Shown: positions 17,919-28,090, counted from the first letter of the stretch. The stretch is 64,000 nucleotides of DNA from Acinetobacter sp. SAAs474 (GCF_032823475.1 NZ_CP127915.1:868001-932000), one strand, 5' to 3'. The notes: generated from the sequence alone by a model not told the origin. Translations and numbers: made by a program.

Positions 17919-19181
17919 ATGAATGAAGCTGTTCCCTCAGTTGTAGCCATAGACATCGGGACACACAAAGTTTCAGTTTTGATTGGTAAGGTATATGCGC
18001 CGAATAACATCCAAGTAATTGGTATGGCAACTGCTCGTAACCGAGGCATGAGTAAAGGGAAAATTGTTAGTCTCGATAAAGTCATTATAGCGATTAAAAA
18101 TGCCGTTCAAGAAGCAGAAGATATGGCGGAATGTCGCGTACACTCGGCATGGATTTCGATTCCGAGTACGGAACTTAAAAGTTTTTATGCAACTGGCCGA
18201 ACACCCATTGAGAATCATGACCATACAATTACTACAAGTGAAGTGGTACGTGCATTAGAATTAGCAAAAGCCAGTCACTTGACTTCAGATTATTATTTGG
18301 TGAGCGCGGTTCCACTTGGCTTTGATTTGGATGATTCAGGTGAGTGGGTACAAAATCCAATTCGAATGTCTGCACGAAGTATGACTGCACATTATCAGTT
18401 GATGATGCTGCCGATTAGCACCATGCAAAATCTTGATCGAGCATTAAAAGGTGCCAATATTGGGGTGGAAAAAATGATTATTTCCAACCTAGCAACAGCT
18501 GAAGCAACCTTATTAAAAGATGAAAAAGAATATGGTGTTTGTTTAGTTGATATTGGTGCGGGTACGACCAATTTAGCTGTTTATCTCGATGGTCGTTTAG
18601 CTTTTGCCTATACCATTCCTCGAGGCGGTGAACATGTCACACGAGATATTGCTGCCGTGTTACAAACAACCACAGAAGAAGCAGAGCGAATTAAGTTACT
18701 TTATGGGTGTGTTGATTTAAGTGTGGTAAAACCAGATCATATGATTCAAATTCAATGTATTGATGGTCCTCAGACGATTAGCCGAATTGAGCTAGCTGAA
18801 ATTATTATTGCACGTTATGAAGAAATTCTAAATTTAATGAGCGATCAGCTAACGCAAAGTGGTGCTATACATGGTCTATATCATGGCGTAGTTTTATCGG
18901 GTGATGCCAGTCAAATTGAAGGTATGGTGAGTTTGGTTCGCCGTCATTTGGGCGTTTCTGCACATTTGGGAAATCCTCCAACAGAAGTTTATGCAGAGGA
19001 TCAACATCAAGCGGCATTGCGTCGTTCGCAATATATTACAGCGGCAGGTTTGCTGATGTATAGCCAAACGTATGCTCAAGATACTATTGTTGAGCCTGAA
19101 GAAATTGAATCTTTATCGGTTTGGGGGAGAATCGGACGTGCATGGTCGGGATTAAATGAAAAATTAAAGTCTATTTTTTAG
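17919..19181 (+). CDS. ftsA: Cell division protein FtsA
   Basis: 420-residue actin-like ATPase that tethers FtsZ to the membrane and recruits the divisome. The phosphate-1 loop VAIDIGTHKVSVLIG is at residues 9-23, the SHS2 (1C) domain follows (~85-165), phosphate-2 is VDIGAGTTNLAVYLDG near 210-225, and the adenosine loop is GVVLSGDASQIEGM. The amphipathic C-terminal membrane-targeting helix is VWGRIGRAWSGLNEKLKSIF. It follows ftsQ by 61 nt in the same direction. Confidence 0.97.
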   Translation: MNEAVPSVVAIDIGTHKVSVLIGKVYAPNNIQVIGMATARNRGMSKGKIVSLDKVIIAIKNAVQEAEDMAECRVHSAWISIPSTELKSFYATGRTPIENHDHTITTSEVVRALELAKASHLTSDYYLVSAVPLGFDLDDSGEWVQNPIRMSARSMTAHYQLMMLPISTMQNLDRALKGANIGVEKMIISNLATAEATLLKDEKEYGVCLVDIGAGTTNLAVYLDGRLAFAYTIPRGGEHVTRDIAAVLQTTTEEAERIKLLYGCVDLSVVKPDHMIQIQCIDGPQTISRIELAEIIIARYEEILNLMSDQLTQSGAIHGLYHGVVLSGDASQIEGMVSLVRRHLGVSAHLGNPPTEVYAEDQHQAALRRSQYITAAGLLMYSQTYAQDTIVEPEEIESLSVWGRIGRAWSGLNEKLKSIF

Positions 19182-19340
19182 TTGAATTGTAAATGAGCAT
19201 ATTACAGGTACTGACTAAATATTGATAAGTACTTGACAATTTTGCGCTGGGACAGCATCCTGAAAACAATTTTTTTTTAAGATTAAGGCAGTGTACGGGC
19301 TCTAGTGGCTGCCAATAGAGAATTAGGAAATCTAAAGGTC

Positions 19341-20522
19341 ATGGCATCATTTGATTTTTTGGAAGATGATCAAGCAGATAGCAACGGTCAAGCCCGTTTC
19401 ACTGTTTTTGGTGTAGGCGGTGCCGGTGGTAATGCGGTGCAACATATGTTGCAGTCTGATATTCAAGGCGTAAAGTTTGTTTGTGCCAATACCGATAAAC
19501 AAGCTTTGGATCGTATGGATTCCAAGTTTAAAATTCAGTTAGGCGAACAAAGTACACGTGGCTTGGGTGCTGGTGCTAATCCACAAGTTGGACAAGCTGC
19601 AGCAGAAGAAAGCCGCGAATTAATTCGTCAGCAACTTGAAGGCACGGATATGGTTTTTGTGACTGCCGGTATGGGTGGTGGCACAGGAACGGGTGCGGCA
19701 CCAGTGGTGGCTGAAATTGCCAAAGATATGGGGATTTTAACTGTTGGGGTGGTTACTACGCCATTTAATTTTGAAGGTAAACGTCGCCAACAATCTGCTG
19801 AAAAAGGGATTGAATCTTTAGAGCAACATGTTGATTCCTTGATTATTATTCCGAACCAACGCCTATTAAAGGTATTTCGTGATATTTCAATGAAAGATGC
19901 GTATAAAAAAGCAGATGATGTTTTATTAAATGCTGTACGAAGTATCTTTGATCTGGTGGTTCGTCCTGGTCATATTAACCTCGACTTTGCTGACTTAAAA
20001 ACAGCGATGAGTACACGTGGTTATGCGATGATGGGTGTTGGTGTTGGGCGTGGTGATAACCGTGCTCGTCAAGCAGCAGAGCAGGCGATTCGTAGTCCGT
20101 TGCTCGATAATGTCACGATTATGAATGCAAAAGGTATCTTGATCAATGTGACAGGTGGCGATGATGTAACCTTTGGTGAGATTGAAGAAATTACCGATGT
20201 AGTGAATCAGATCGTTGATCTTGACGAAGGTCAAGTATTCTACGGTACAGTCTTTGATCCAGATGCACGTGATGAATTAAGTGTGACGGTGATTGCGACA
20301 GGCTTAACACGTAACGCTGCAGATGCTGTAGAACCTGTTAAGCGTCCTAGCGCAAAACCTCAAGTATCCAATTCTGGTGCTGTTGATGAGGATGATGTAC
20401 CGGCGATTCAGCGTCAACAGACCGAATCTGCTCAACAGGGCAATACAGCATCAGGTTCGGGATTGTCTCGCCCAACCCCGATGAGTATTCAGGAATATCT
20501 TAAAAATCAACAACGTAAGTAA
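19341..20522 (+). CDS. ftsZ: Cell division GTPase FtsZ
   Basis: 393-residue tubulin homologue that forms the Z-ring. The GTP-binding signature is [20 protein letters not shown] near residues 107-126, with [14 protein letters not shown] at the N-terminus and [11 protein letters not shown] (T7 loop) near 214. A variable linker leads to the conserved tail [14 protein letters not shown] that binds FtsA/ZipA. The start at 19341 has AAGG 4-7 nt upstream; the TTG/GTG-type extension from 19305 lacks conservation. The 159-bp gap after ftsA contains TTGACA at 19233-19238 without a clear -10, so ftsZ may have an extra promoter. Confidence 0.97.
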   Translation: MASFDFLEDDQADSNGQARFTVFGVGGAGGNAVQHMLQSDIQGVKFVCANTDKQALDRMDSKFKIQLGEQSTRGLGAGANPQVGQAAAEESRELIRQQLEGTDMVFVTAGMGGGTGTGAAPVVAEIAKDMGILTVGVVTTPFNFEGKRRQQSAEKGIESLEQHVDSLIIIPNQRLLKVFRDISMKDAYKKADDVLLNAVRSIFDLVVRPGHINLDFADLKTAMSTRGYAMMGVGVGRGDNRARQAAEQAIRSPLLDNVTIMNAKGILINVTGGDDVTFGEIEEITDVVNQIVDLDEGQVFYGTVFDPDARDELSVTVIATGLTRNAADAVEPVKRPSAKPQVSNSGAVDEDDVPAIQRQQTESAQQGNTASGSGLSRPTPMSIQEYLKNQQRK

Positions 20523-20555
20523 GTTTTAATTATTATTGTTTGAATTTTGTTAATT

Positions 20556-20583
20556 AAAAAGGTAGCTAAATTGCTACCTTTTT
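20556..20583 (+). terminator. Rho-independent terminator after ftsZ
   Basis: AAAAAGGTAGC at 20556-20566 pairs with GCTACCTTTTT at 20573-20583 around a 6-nt loop. It closes the division operon before lpxC. Confidence 0.92.
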
Positions 20584-20646
20584 GATTTTTATCAATGGCT
20601 AAATATGCTAACGTATCAACATTTCTATGCGGGTGATGAAGAAAAC

Positions 20647-21549
20647 ATGCTGAAACAACGTACCTTGCAACGTGTCGTGAAGGCCAGTGGTATTGGTTTA
20701 CACAGTGGTCAGAAAGTACTGATGAACTTTGTACCACACCATGTAAATGGGGGTATTGTATTTCGCCGTATCGATTTAAGTCCACCTGTAGATATCCCTG
20801 CAGATGCTATGCTGATTCAAGAAGCTTTTATGTGTTCTAATTTGGTTCAAGAGAATGCCAAGGTGGGAACTATTGAACATGTCATGAGTGCTATTGCAGG
20901 CTTGGGGATTGATAATTTAATTGTAGAGGTTTCTGCTTCTGAAGTGCCGATTATGGATGGTAGTGCCGGACCTTTTATTTATTTATTGATGCAAGGTGGT
21001 TTGCAAGAACAGGATGCACCCAAAAAATTTATTAAAATTCTAAAACCTGTACAGGCATTGATTGAAGATAAAAAAGCAGTCTTTGTACCACATCATGGTT
21101 TTCAATTAAATTTTACCATTGATTTTGATCATCCTGCCTTTCGTAAAGAATACCAGTCTGCAACGATCGATTTTTCTACAGAAGTATTTGTCTATGAAGT
21201 GAGTGGTGCAAGAACATTTGGTTTTATGAAAGATTTGGATTACTTAAAAGCCAATAATTTGGCTTTAGGTGCCAGTTTAGATAATGCAATTGGTGTAGAT
21301 GATACTGGTGTGGTTAATGAAGAAGGCTTACGTTTTTCTGATGAGTTTGTACGACATAAAATTTTAGATGCTGTCGGTGATTTGTATCTATTAGGACATC
21401 AAATTATTGCTAAATTTGATGGCTATAAATCAGGTCATGCATTAAATAATCAATTGTTACGTAATGTGTATAGTGATCCAGAAAATTATGAAATTGTAAC
21501 ATTTGATGATGTTAATAGTTGTCCAATTAAGTATGTAAGTGTGACTTAA
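20647..21549 (+). CDS. lpxC: UDP-3-O-acyl-N-acetylglucosamine deacetylase
   Basis: 300-residue zinc deacetylase catalysing the committed step of lipid A synthesis. The family N-terminus [20 protein letters not shown], the zinc histidine in [17 protein letters not shown] (H78 region), [11 protein letters not shown], and the second metal site [27 protein letters not shown] are all intact. The start at 20647 gives the standard length; an ATG at 20605 in the same frame would add 14 non-conserved residues. A terminator precedes it, so lpxC is transcribed apart from ftsZ. Confidence 0.96.
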   Translation: MLKQRTLQRVVKASGIGLHSGQKVLMNFVPHHVNGGIVFRRIDLSPPVDIPADAMLIQEAFMCSNLVQENAKVGTIEHVMSAIAGLGIDNLIVEVSASEVPIMDGSAGPFIYLLMQGGLQEQDAPKKFIKILKPVQALIEDKKAVFVPHHGFQLNFTIDFDHPAFRKEYQSATIDFSTEVFVYEVSGARTFGFMKDLDYLKANNLALGASLDNAIGVDDTGVVNEEGLRFSDEFVRHKILDAVGDLYLLGHQIIAKFDGYKSGHALNNQLLRNVYSDPENYEIVTFDDVNSCPIKYVSVT

Positions 21550-21642
21550 ATCTCGCTTTTTGGCTACTTCTGTTGCTGAAAAAATCAAACACTGCAGTAA
21601 TCTCCTGTTTTGTTGCATTATTAGTACTGAATCAGCATTCGC

Positions 21643-22086
21643 TTATTTATTTTTAGTACTTGCCAAACGTAATAAAGCTTGGCTAAGCTTAGGATCTTTG
21701 ACAAACTCTGCGGCATGTTTAAGCATATCTTGGGTATCTGCATCAAGTGGTTGGGTGATTTTTGCTCTTGTTACAGTGGCTTTGGGGAGTGTTCTTAAGC
21801 GGACTTGAATTTTTTGTAAGTCTTTGAGTTCATCTAGCTGAGCAAGTTGAAGTAAGTATTGCTTTTGAAGATAGGCAAGTTGACTAACCATGGCTTGATT
21901 TAAACCCGTAATGGTGAGTACGCCTTGGGTATAACAAGCCACTTGCCATTGCTCTGGTTGGGGCAATAAAGGTTGAATTATCTTGGTCAATTTCTGCCAT
22001 GCAGTGATTTGATTGGAGAGAAACGTTAAGTTTCCTGTTTTTAAGTGTTTTCTTGTTTGTTGGAAAACGTTGACGGGTTTGGACAT
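21643..22086 (-). CDS. DUF721 protein, DciA-like helicase loader
   Basis: 147-residue protein of the DUF721/DciA type, the ancestral loader of replicative helicase DnaB in bacteria without DnaC. The N-terminal half carries the KH-like pattern LTKIIQPLLPQPEQWQVACY, then GVLTITGLNQAMVSQLAYLQ, and the C-terminal part is likely disordered. The start at 22086 has AAGGA 9-13 nt upstream; the longer frame to 22107 does not. It is convergent with lpxC and divergent from the M23 peptidase gene. The family call rests on position and pattern, so the DciA role is an inference. Confidence 0.78.
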   Translation of the reverse strand: MSKPVNVFQQTRKHLKTGNLTFLSNQITAWQKLTKIIQPLLPQPEQWQVACYTQGVLTITGLNQAMVSQLAYLQKQYLLQLAQLDELKDLQKIQVRLRTLPKATVTRAKITQPLDADTQDMLKHAAEFVKDPKLSQALLRLASTKNK

Positions 22087-22191
22087 ACATACTTCCTTCA
22101 TAGTCATGTCTTAATCTTATGCGTTATTCTGAGTAGATATCAAGGAAGAGATCGCAAGGAACTTTTTCTAAGAACAGTTTATGAGGTTTTT

Positions 22192-22914
22192 ATGCTGACG
22201 CGCCGTCTTGTTTTAAGTTTTTCAATTGCAGCCTCTGCTGCATCAATTACATATGCAGATTTAATTGAAACTACTCCTGCATATGCTGCATCACAGGATC
22301 GTCTCGAAGAGTTGACCAAAACACTGGCACAAGGCAATAGTGATGCTGCTGATGCTATGCAGTTAGATGATGCCGCTAGCATAAAAAAAATGAATGTTAA
22401 GCTGAGAAATAATCCAAGTTCAAATTCAATTGAAATTAATAATCAAACCTTAGCACAAAAATATACTGCAACTTCCTCAAAAGACTATAATTCAACTGCT
22501 TATAATTCAGCTAACCCTTATAGCTGGTTAGTTACACACCCTTTACCGAATGCGAGAGTCAGCTCAAACTATGGTGGAAGAACCATGGGTGGACGTGCTG
22601 AAAATCATTCAGGTTTAGATCTTGCTGCACCAACAGGTACCCCGATTTATGCAACAGGACCAGGTATTGTAACCAAATCAGGTTGGGGAACGGGATATGG
22701 TCAATACATTGAAATTAATCATGGTAATGGTTATTTGACACGTTATGCACATGCTTCACGTCTGGTGGCCAATGTGGGTGATCGTGTTGAAGCTGGTGAT
22801 CATATTGCCAATGTTGGCTGTACTGGCCGTTGTACTGGACCACATTTACATTATGAAGTGGTTAAAGATGGACAACGCAAAAATCCATCTTCTTATTTAG
22901 CGATGCTAGATTAA
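22192..22914 (+). CDS. M23 family (LytM-type) peptidase, secreted
   Basis: 240-residue secreted protein. A signal peptide (MLTRRLVLSFSIAASAASITYA) is followed by a ~95-residue linker and a C-terminal LytM domain. Zinc ligands are visible: the H and D of NHSGLDLAAPTGTPIYA near residue 140, and the HLH of GPHLHYEV near 220. GRTMGGRAENHSG and the GWGTGYGQYIEINHGNGYLTRYAH core are classical. It probably cleaves peptidoglycan cross-bridges. An extra cysteine pair (GCTGRCTGPH) sits beside the HxH. I chose the ATG at 22192 (GAGG 5-9 nt upstream); the longer frame overlaps the divergent gene. Confidence 0.92.
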   Translation: MLTRRLVLSFSIAASAASITYADLIETTPAYAASQDRLEELTKTLAQGNSDAADAMQLDDAASIKKMNVKLRNNPSSNSIEINNQTLAQKYTATSSKDYNSTAYNSANPYSWLVTHPLPNARVSSNYGGRTMGGRAENHSGLDLAAPTGTPIYATGPGIVTKSGWGTGYGQYIEINHGNGYLTRYAHASRLVANVGDRVEAGDHIANVGCTGRCTGPHLHYEVVKDGQRKNPSSYLAMLD

Positions 22915-23001
22915 GAAAAATACATATTTCAACTTTTATGTATCGCTATTTTATATTATAAGAATAAAGTACTATTTCGTTTGAAAAATCAACAAAATTG
23001 A

Positions 23002-23032
23002 CGCTTTACCCCCCTGATTGGGGGGTAAGGCG
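23002..23032. terminator. 13-bp hairpin between the M23 gene and aceE
   Basis: CGCTTTACCCCCC at 23002-23014 and GGGGGGTAAGGCG at 23020-23032 form a very GC-rich stem with one G-T pair and a TGATT loop. No U-tract follows; the aceE promoter -35 begins at the next base. Confidence 0.6.
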
Positions 23033-23061
23033 TTGACGACCATTTATTTTCTAAATATTAG
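23033..23061 (+). promoter_or_regulatory. Probable aceE promoter
   Basis: TTGACG at 23033-23038 and TATTAG at 23056-23061 are separated by 17 nt, giving a start about 85 nt before the aceE ATG. It directly abuts the hairpin at 23002-23032. Confidence 0.65.
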
Positions 23062-23153
23062 TCCAAGGTCGTATTTATGTTTGGCAATATGTATTAACCC
23101 ACAAAATGTGGTACATATAAAAACTATTACTCGGTTTTAAGGATAGGTGGAAT

Positions 23154-25856
23154 ATGGCGTTCTATGGCGATAGCGATGCGCAAGAAACCCAAGAATGGCA
23201 AGATGCTTTTGATTCTGTTTTACAACATATGGGGACAGAGCGTGCTGCATTTTTATTAGAAAAATTATATCAACGCGCAATTGCGAAGCATGTTCCCATT
23301 CAGCGTCTAAATACACCTTATTTAAATACGATATCGGTAGAAGAACAACCAGCAATGCCTGGTGATCAGGATATGGAACGTCGTATTCGTGCATTGATTC
23401 GTTGGAATGCACTGGCAATGGTATTGCGCGCAAATAAAACAGGTGATGATTTAGGTGGTCATTTAGCAAGTTTTGCATCATCTGCAACATTATATGATGT
23501 TGGTTTTAACCATTTTTTCCGCGCAAGTAATGATCATTTTGGTGGTGATTTAATTTATTATCAAGGTCACTGTGCACCTGGTATTTATGCACGTTCTTTC
23601 TTAGAAGGACGTTTAACGGAAGAACATTTAGATAATTTCCGCCGTGAAGTTGATGGTATTGGTTTACCGTCTTATCCGCATCCTTATTTAATGCCAGACT
23701 ATTGGCAGTTCCCAACTGTATCGATGGGATTAGGCCCAATCATGTCTATTTATCAGGCACATATTCAAAAATACTTGATGAATCGTGGCTTGATTAAAGA
23801 AGAAGATCGTAAAGTCTGGGCATATCTAGGCGATGGTGAAATGGATGAGCCAGAAAGTCTGGGAGCAATTTCACTGGCTGGTCGTGAAAAATTAGATAAT
23901 CTGATTTGGGTGGTCAACTGTAACTTACAGCGTTTAGATGGTCCAGTCCGTGGTAATGGTAAAATTATTCAAGAGCTTGAATCTCTATTCCGTGGCGCTG
24001 GTTGGCGTGTAATTAAAGTGGTTTGGGGTCGTCATTGGGATCCTTTACTGGCAAAAGATCAAACAGGTGCCCTAAAAGCGGTGATGGAAGAAGCCGTAGA
24101 TGGTGACTATCAGCGTTATCAAGTTAAGGGTGGTGGATATACACGTGCCCATTTCTTTGGCCGTTATCCAGAAGCAGAAGAGTTAGTGAAAAACCTCAGT
24201 GATGAGGATATCGATAACTTGAATCGTGGCGGTCATGATCCGTATAAAGTATTTGCAGCTTATGCTGAAGCCAGTAAAGCCAAAGGCCAGCCAACCGTTA
24301 TTTTGGCGAAAACAGTCAAAGGTTATGGTTTATCTGAAGAAATTGAAGCTGTGAATAAAACGCATCAGATTAAAAAGATGCAGCTTGAATCACTTAAATA
24401 TGTCAGAAATCGTTTTAACTTGCCATTTACAGATGAGCAGCTTGAAGAAGTACCATTTTATCGTCCAAGTGAAAACTCACCTGAACTAAAATACATGAAA
24501 GCACGTCGTGAAGCATTGGGTGGATACTTACCAGCACGTCGTAAAGAAAGTGAATCTTTAGCTATTCCAGATCTTTCAATTTTTGATGCAGTATTAAAAG
24601 GTTCGAATGGTAAAGAACAATCAACCACTATGGTGATGGTCCGTTTGATTTCAGCCTTGCTGAAAGATAAAGCCATTAAAGATCGTGTTGTACCGATTGT
24701 TCCAGATGAAGCACGTACCTTTGGTTTAGAAGGTATGTTCCGTCAATTGGGTATTTATGCCGCACATGGTCAAAAATATACACCTGAAGATCAAGAGCAA
24801 TTGATGCATTACCGTGAAGCTAAAGACGGTCATATGCTACAAGAAGGGATTAATGAAGCTGGTGCGATGAGTGCATGGGCAGCGTTGGCGACCAGTTATT
24901 CAACCAATAACTTGCCAATGATTCCAATGTATATGTATTACTCCATGTTTGGTTTCCAGCGTATTGGTGATATTGCATGGGCAGCAGGTGATGCTCAAGC
25001 ACAAGGTTTCTTGTTGGGTGCGACTGCTGGACGTACCACCTTAAATGGTGAAGGTTTACAGCATCAAGATGGTCATTCACATATTTTGGCCAATACCATT
25101 CCAAATTGTGTGTCTTATGATCCATGTTTTGGTTATGAATTGGCGGTGATTGTGCATGATGGTTTACAGCGTATGTATGTCAATCAAGAGCGCGTATTTT
25201 ACTATTTAACCGTCATGAACGAAAATTATGAACATCCTGCTATTCCTGATGGTGCTGAAGAAGGAATTAAGCGTGGTATGTATTTACTACAAAAAGATGA
25301 TAAAGCCACTGTACAGCTATTGGGTTCAGGCGTCATTCTTCGCGAAGTGATTAAAGCTGCCCAGATTTTACGTGATGAATATCAAATTCATGCCAATGTT
25401 TATAGTGTCACCAGCTTTAATGAATTGGCACGAGATGGTATGGCATGTGAAGAATATAACCGCTTGCATCCAATGACTGAATTGCCAAAAGAAGCATGGG
25501 TATCGAAACAGCTGCGTGATACACATGGTATTGTCGTTTCTGCGACAGATCATGTGCGTGCGTATAGTGAACAAATTCGTGCTTACTTACCGGATAACCG
25601 TCCATTTGTTGCTTTAGGTACTGATGGCTATGGTCGCTCAGATACACGCGCAAAATTACGCAGTTATTTTGGGGTTGATGCAGCACATATTGTGGTGGCG
25701 ACATTGAAAAAATTGGCTGATGAAGGCGAAGTTGATGCACGTTTAGTGAAAGATGCGATTTCAACTTTTGAATTGGATACAGATCGCCCAGTTGCATGGT
25801 TACCACAACAACACCCTGAGTTACATGCAGTTGCTGACTATAAAGAGGAGAACTAA
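23154..25856 (+). CDS. aceE: Pyruvate dehydrogenase E1 component, homodimeric type
   Basis: 900-residue thiamine-diphosphate enzyme that decarboxylates pyruvate and acetylates the lipoyl groups of AceF. The ThDP/Mg motif is seen as YLGDGEMDEPES near residues 225-236 and NLIWVVNCNLQRLDGPVRGNG near 250-270. The pyrimidine part (GLEGMFRQLGIYAAHGQKY and LQEGINEAGAMSAW) lies near 525-570. Length fits the gammaproteobacterial single-chain E1. It has its own promoter, and aceF follows after 2 nt. No lpd gene follows in the window. Confidence 0.98.
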   Translation: MAFYGDSDAQETQEWQDAFDSVLQHMGTERAAFLLEKLYQRAIAKHVPIQRLNTPYLNTISVEEQPAMPGDQDMERRIRALIRWNALAMVLRANKTGDDLGGHLASFASSATLYDVGFNHFFRASNDHFGGDLIYYQGHCAPGIYARSFLEGRLTEEHLDNFRREVDGIGLPSYPHPYLMPDYWQFPTVSMGLGPIMSIYQAHIQKYLMNRGLIKEEDRKVWAYLGDGEMDEPESLGAISLAGREKLDNLIWVVNCNLQRLDGPVRGNGKIIQELESLFRGAGWRVIKVVWGRHWDPLLAKDQTGALKAVMEEAVDGDYQRYQVKGGGYTRAHFFGRYPEAEELVKNLSDEDIDNLNRGGHDPYKVFAAYAEASKAKGQPTVILAKTVKGYGLSEEIEAVNKTHQIKKMQLESLKYVRNRFNLPFTDEQLEEVPFYRPSENSPELKYMKARREALGGYLPARRKESESLAIPDLSIFDAVLKGSNGKEQSTTMVMVRLISALLKDKAIKDRVVPIVPDEARTFGLEGMFRQLGIYAAHGQKYTPEDQEQLMHYREAKDGHMLQEGINEAGAMSAWAALATSYSTNNLPMIPMYMYYSMFGFQRIGDIAWAAGDAQAQGFLLGATAGRTTLNGEGLQHQDGHSHILANTIPNCVSYDPCFGYELAVIVHDGLQRMYVNQERVFYYLTVMNENYEHPAIPDGAEEGIKRGMYLLQKDDKATVQLLGSGVILREVIKAAQILRDEYQIHANVYSVTSFNELARDGMACEEYNRLHPMTELPKEAWVSKQLRDTHGIVVSATDHVRAYSEQIRAYLPDNRPFVALGTDGYGRSDTRAKLRSYFGVDAAHIVVATLKKLADEGEVDARLVKDAISTFELDTDRPVAWLPQQHPELHAVADYKEEN

Positions 25857-25858
25857 TC

Positions 25859-27817
25859 ATGCAAATTACGACTCCTGATATTGGTGTAGAGAAAGCAACG
25901 GTTGCTGAAATTCTGGTTAAAATCGGTGATCATATTGCGGTTGATGATAGTATTGTTTTACTGGAATCTGATAAAGCGTCAGTTGAAGTGCCTAGTACGG
26001 CTGAAGGTACAGTAAAAAATATTTTGATTCAGCAAGGCGATGAAGTGAGTGAAGGTGCGGTCTTGATTGAATTAGATAGCACTGAACAGCCTGCGACAGC
26101 AGTAGCTGCTGATCCAGTTACCACAACACCACCAGCCCCAACTACAGCTAGCCATGCTGACGCGACAGCATCTGTCGATAAGCAAACGACAACGGCTACG
26201 CTTGTTGAAGTGCAAGTACCTGATATTGGTGTAGAAAAAGCAACTGTGGGCGATATTTTGGTTCAGGTTGGTGAGCAAGTAGATGTTGACCAAAGTTTGA
26301 TTGTGGTGGAATCAGATAAAGCAACAGTTGAGGTACCGAGTACTGTAGCTGGTGTAGTTGAACATATTGCAGTGCAATCAGGTGATGTCGTCAAAGAAGG
26401 CGTTGTAATCCTGAGTGTAAAAAGTCAAAGTGCTGCAGCGACAAGTGCTACTCAGGAAAAAGTAGCAGTTGCATCAGCTGTAACACCCGTTGCTGCTACC
26501 ACTACAGCTCCTGTTGCAGCCGCTGGCCGTATTGAAATTGCTGTCCCTGATTTAGGGGTTGAGCAGGCAACGCTGAGTGAAATTCTGGTTCAGGTTGGTG
26601 ATCGTGTTGAAAAAGATCAAAGTCTGGTTGTGGTTGAGTCTGATAAAGCCACTGTAGAAGTACCGAGTACTGCTGCAGGTGTGATTACAGCTATTCATGT
26701 TACAGTTGGTCAGCGTGTCAAAGAAGGTACTGCTTTGGTTGTACTTGAAACTGCAGCAGCACAATCATCTGAGGTGGTTACTCCTGTAGATGCTGTGAGT
26801 GCGTCTTTACCTCAAGCAGCAACACCAGAGATAAGATCAGAACAGCGTGAAACTGCTGTAGTGACTAGCAATGCAGATAAATTAACCCCAGCACAAAATC
26901 TGGAAAATGCGAAAGTATATGCAGGGCCTGCTGTACGTAAACTTGCACGTGAATTAGGTGTTGTATTGTCGGAAGTGAAAGCTTCTGGCCCACATGCTCG
27001 CTTGATGAAAGAAGATTTATTTGCCTATGTTAAGTCACGTTTAGGTCGTGCCAATACTGCAATTGCTGCACCAACAGCAGCTGTGGTGAGTGGTTTACCA
27101 AAATTACCAGACTTTAGTGCATTTGGTGGAGTAGAAGAGAAGGTCTTAACACGTTTACAACAAGTGTCGATTCCACAACTTTCACTCAATAATTATATTC
27201 CGCAAGTCACACAGTTTGATTTGGCTGATATCACTGAACTTGAAGCATGGCGTAATGATCTAAAAGCCAACTTTAAAAAAGATGGTATTAGCTTGACGAT
27301 TATGGCTTTTATTATTAAAGCAGTCGCGCATTTATTGAAAGAAGAGCGTGAATTTGCAGGTCATTTATCTGATGATGGTAAAGCTGTTTTATTACGTCAT
27401 GAAATTCATATGGGTATTGCGGTTGCAACACCAGATGGTTTAACGGTACCTGTACTGCGTCATCCAGATCAAAAGTCAATTAAGCAAATTGCAATTGAGT
27501 TGGGAACGTTGGGACAAAAGGCACGTGATAAAAAGCTTTCACCTAAAGATTTGCAAGGTGCAAACTTTACGATTTCAAGCCTTGGTGCAATTGGTGGTAC
27601 AGCATTTACCCCATTGGTGAATTGGCCTCAAGTGGCAATTTTAGGTATTTCTCCAGCAAGCATGCAACCGGTTTGGAATGGTCAGGAATTTGAGCCTAAG
27701 CTCATGTTACCATTGTCTTTATCTTATGATCACCGTGTGATTAATGGTGCAGATGCTGCGCGTTTTACTCATAAGTTGACTCAGCTATTACAAGATATAC
27801 GTCATTTATTAATTTAA
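25859..27817 (+). CDS. aceF: Pyruvate dehydrogenase E2, dihydrolipoyllysine acetyltransferase
   Basis: 652-residue core subunit of the pyruvate dehydrogenase complex. It carries three tandem lipoyl domains (about residues 1-75, 118-190 and 222-295), each with the lipoylated lysine in ESDKA(S/T)VEVPS. Ala/Pro/Thr-rich swinging linkers separate them. A peripheral-subunit-binding domain (AGPAVRKLARELGV, ~345-385) and the C-terminal catalytic domain with SYDHRVINGADAARF near 615-630 follow. An AGGAG site overlaps the end of aceE. The tandem domains make this stretch internally repetitive at DNA level. Confidence 0.98.
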   Translation: MQITTPDIGVEKATVAEILVKIGDHIAVDDSIVLLESDKASVEVPSTAEGTVKNILIQQGDEVSEGAVLIELDSTEQPATAVAADPVTTTPPAPTTASHADATASVDKQTTTATLVEVQVPDIGVEKATVGDILVQVGEQVDVDQSLIVVESDKATVEVPSTVAGVVEHIAVQSGDVVKEGVVILSVKSQSAAATSATQEKVAVASAVTPVAATTTAPVAAAGRIEIAVPDLGVEQATLSEILVQVGDRVEKDQSLVVVESDKATVEVPSTAAGVITAIHVTVGQRVKEGTALVVLETAAAQSSEVVTPVDAVSASLPQAATPEIRSEQRETAVVTSNADKLTPAQNLENAKVYAGPAVRKLARELGVVLSEVKASGPHARLMKEDLFAYVKSRLGRANTAIAAPTAAVVSGLPKLPDFSAFGGVEEKVLTRLQQVSIPQLSLNNYIPQVTQFDLADITELEAWRNDLKANFKKDGISLTIMAFIIKAVAHLLKEEREFAGHLSDDGKAVLLRHEIHMGIAVATPDGLTVPVLRHPDQKSIKQIAIELGTLGQKARDKKLSPKDLQGANFTISSLGAIGGTAFTPLVNWPQVAILGISPASMQPVWNGQEFEPKLMLPLSLSYDHRVINGADAARFTHKLTQLLQDIRHLLI

Positions 27818-27863
27818 TTGTCACGGCCATCTTGAATCACATTGAATTGTGTTTTTAGCGCTT

Positions 27864-27892
27864 GAAAACCCTGCTTTGGCAGGGTTTTCTAG
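27864..27892 (+). terminator. Rho-independent terminator of aceEF
   Basis: GAAAACCCTGC at 27864-27874 pairs with GCAGGGTTTTC at 27879-27889 around a 4-nt loop. The T run is partly within the stem; it can act on both strands. Confidence 0.85.
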
Positions 27893-27919
27893 TTGTGAAG
27901 TAGCATCATATTCTATACA
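27893..27919 (+). promoter_or_regulatory. Possible promoter of the riboswitch leader
   Basis: TTGTGA at 27893-27898 and TATACA at 27914-27919 (15-nt spacer) sit just after the aceF terminator and just before the conserved riboswitch core. Confidence 0.45.
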
Positions 27920-27924
27920 ATACA

Positions 27925-28090
27925 ATAACTTCATTGGGGAGTAGCCGCTGTTCATCATGAACAGGTAATGATCAACATATTTGCTTTAAAACAAGCATGG
28001 TCATTATAGCAAAGAACCATAGATACTTTTTTAAGTTTTCTTTTGTTGGCAAGACCTTTGATTGACCACTCTGCATTTGGCTAGCAGGAG
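27925..28090 (+). promoter_or_regulatory. yybP-ykoY (manganese) riboswitch leader
   Basis: The leader contains the family signature GGGGAGTAGCC at 27936-27946, a P2-like stem (CTGTTCATCATGAACAG, 27948-27964), and a downstream TTGGCAAGACCTTTG box near 28047-28061, the second half of the conserved four-way junction in E. coli mntP and alx leaders. The class binds Mn2+ and switches on exporters. The downstream gene is a GDT1-family protein, a known partner of this class (MneA type). Exact ends and the expression platform (terminator or ribosome-site occlusion) are not resolved. Confidence 0.8.

Noticed and set aside
21560..21808. Plus-strand 82-residue frame antisense to the DUF721 gene
   Set aside because: The minus-strand frame has the recognisable protein and ribosome site; this one has neither.
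23137..25860. Several long minus-strand frames inside aceE (for example 23137-23490 and 25417-25860)
   Set aside because: They are antisense shadows of a highly conserved gene, rich in His/Gln and without ribosome sites or family features.
25859..26760. Internal direct repeats in aceF as a possible duplication or assembly error
   Set aside because: They encode the three tandem lipoyl domains normal for gammaproteobacterial AceF.
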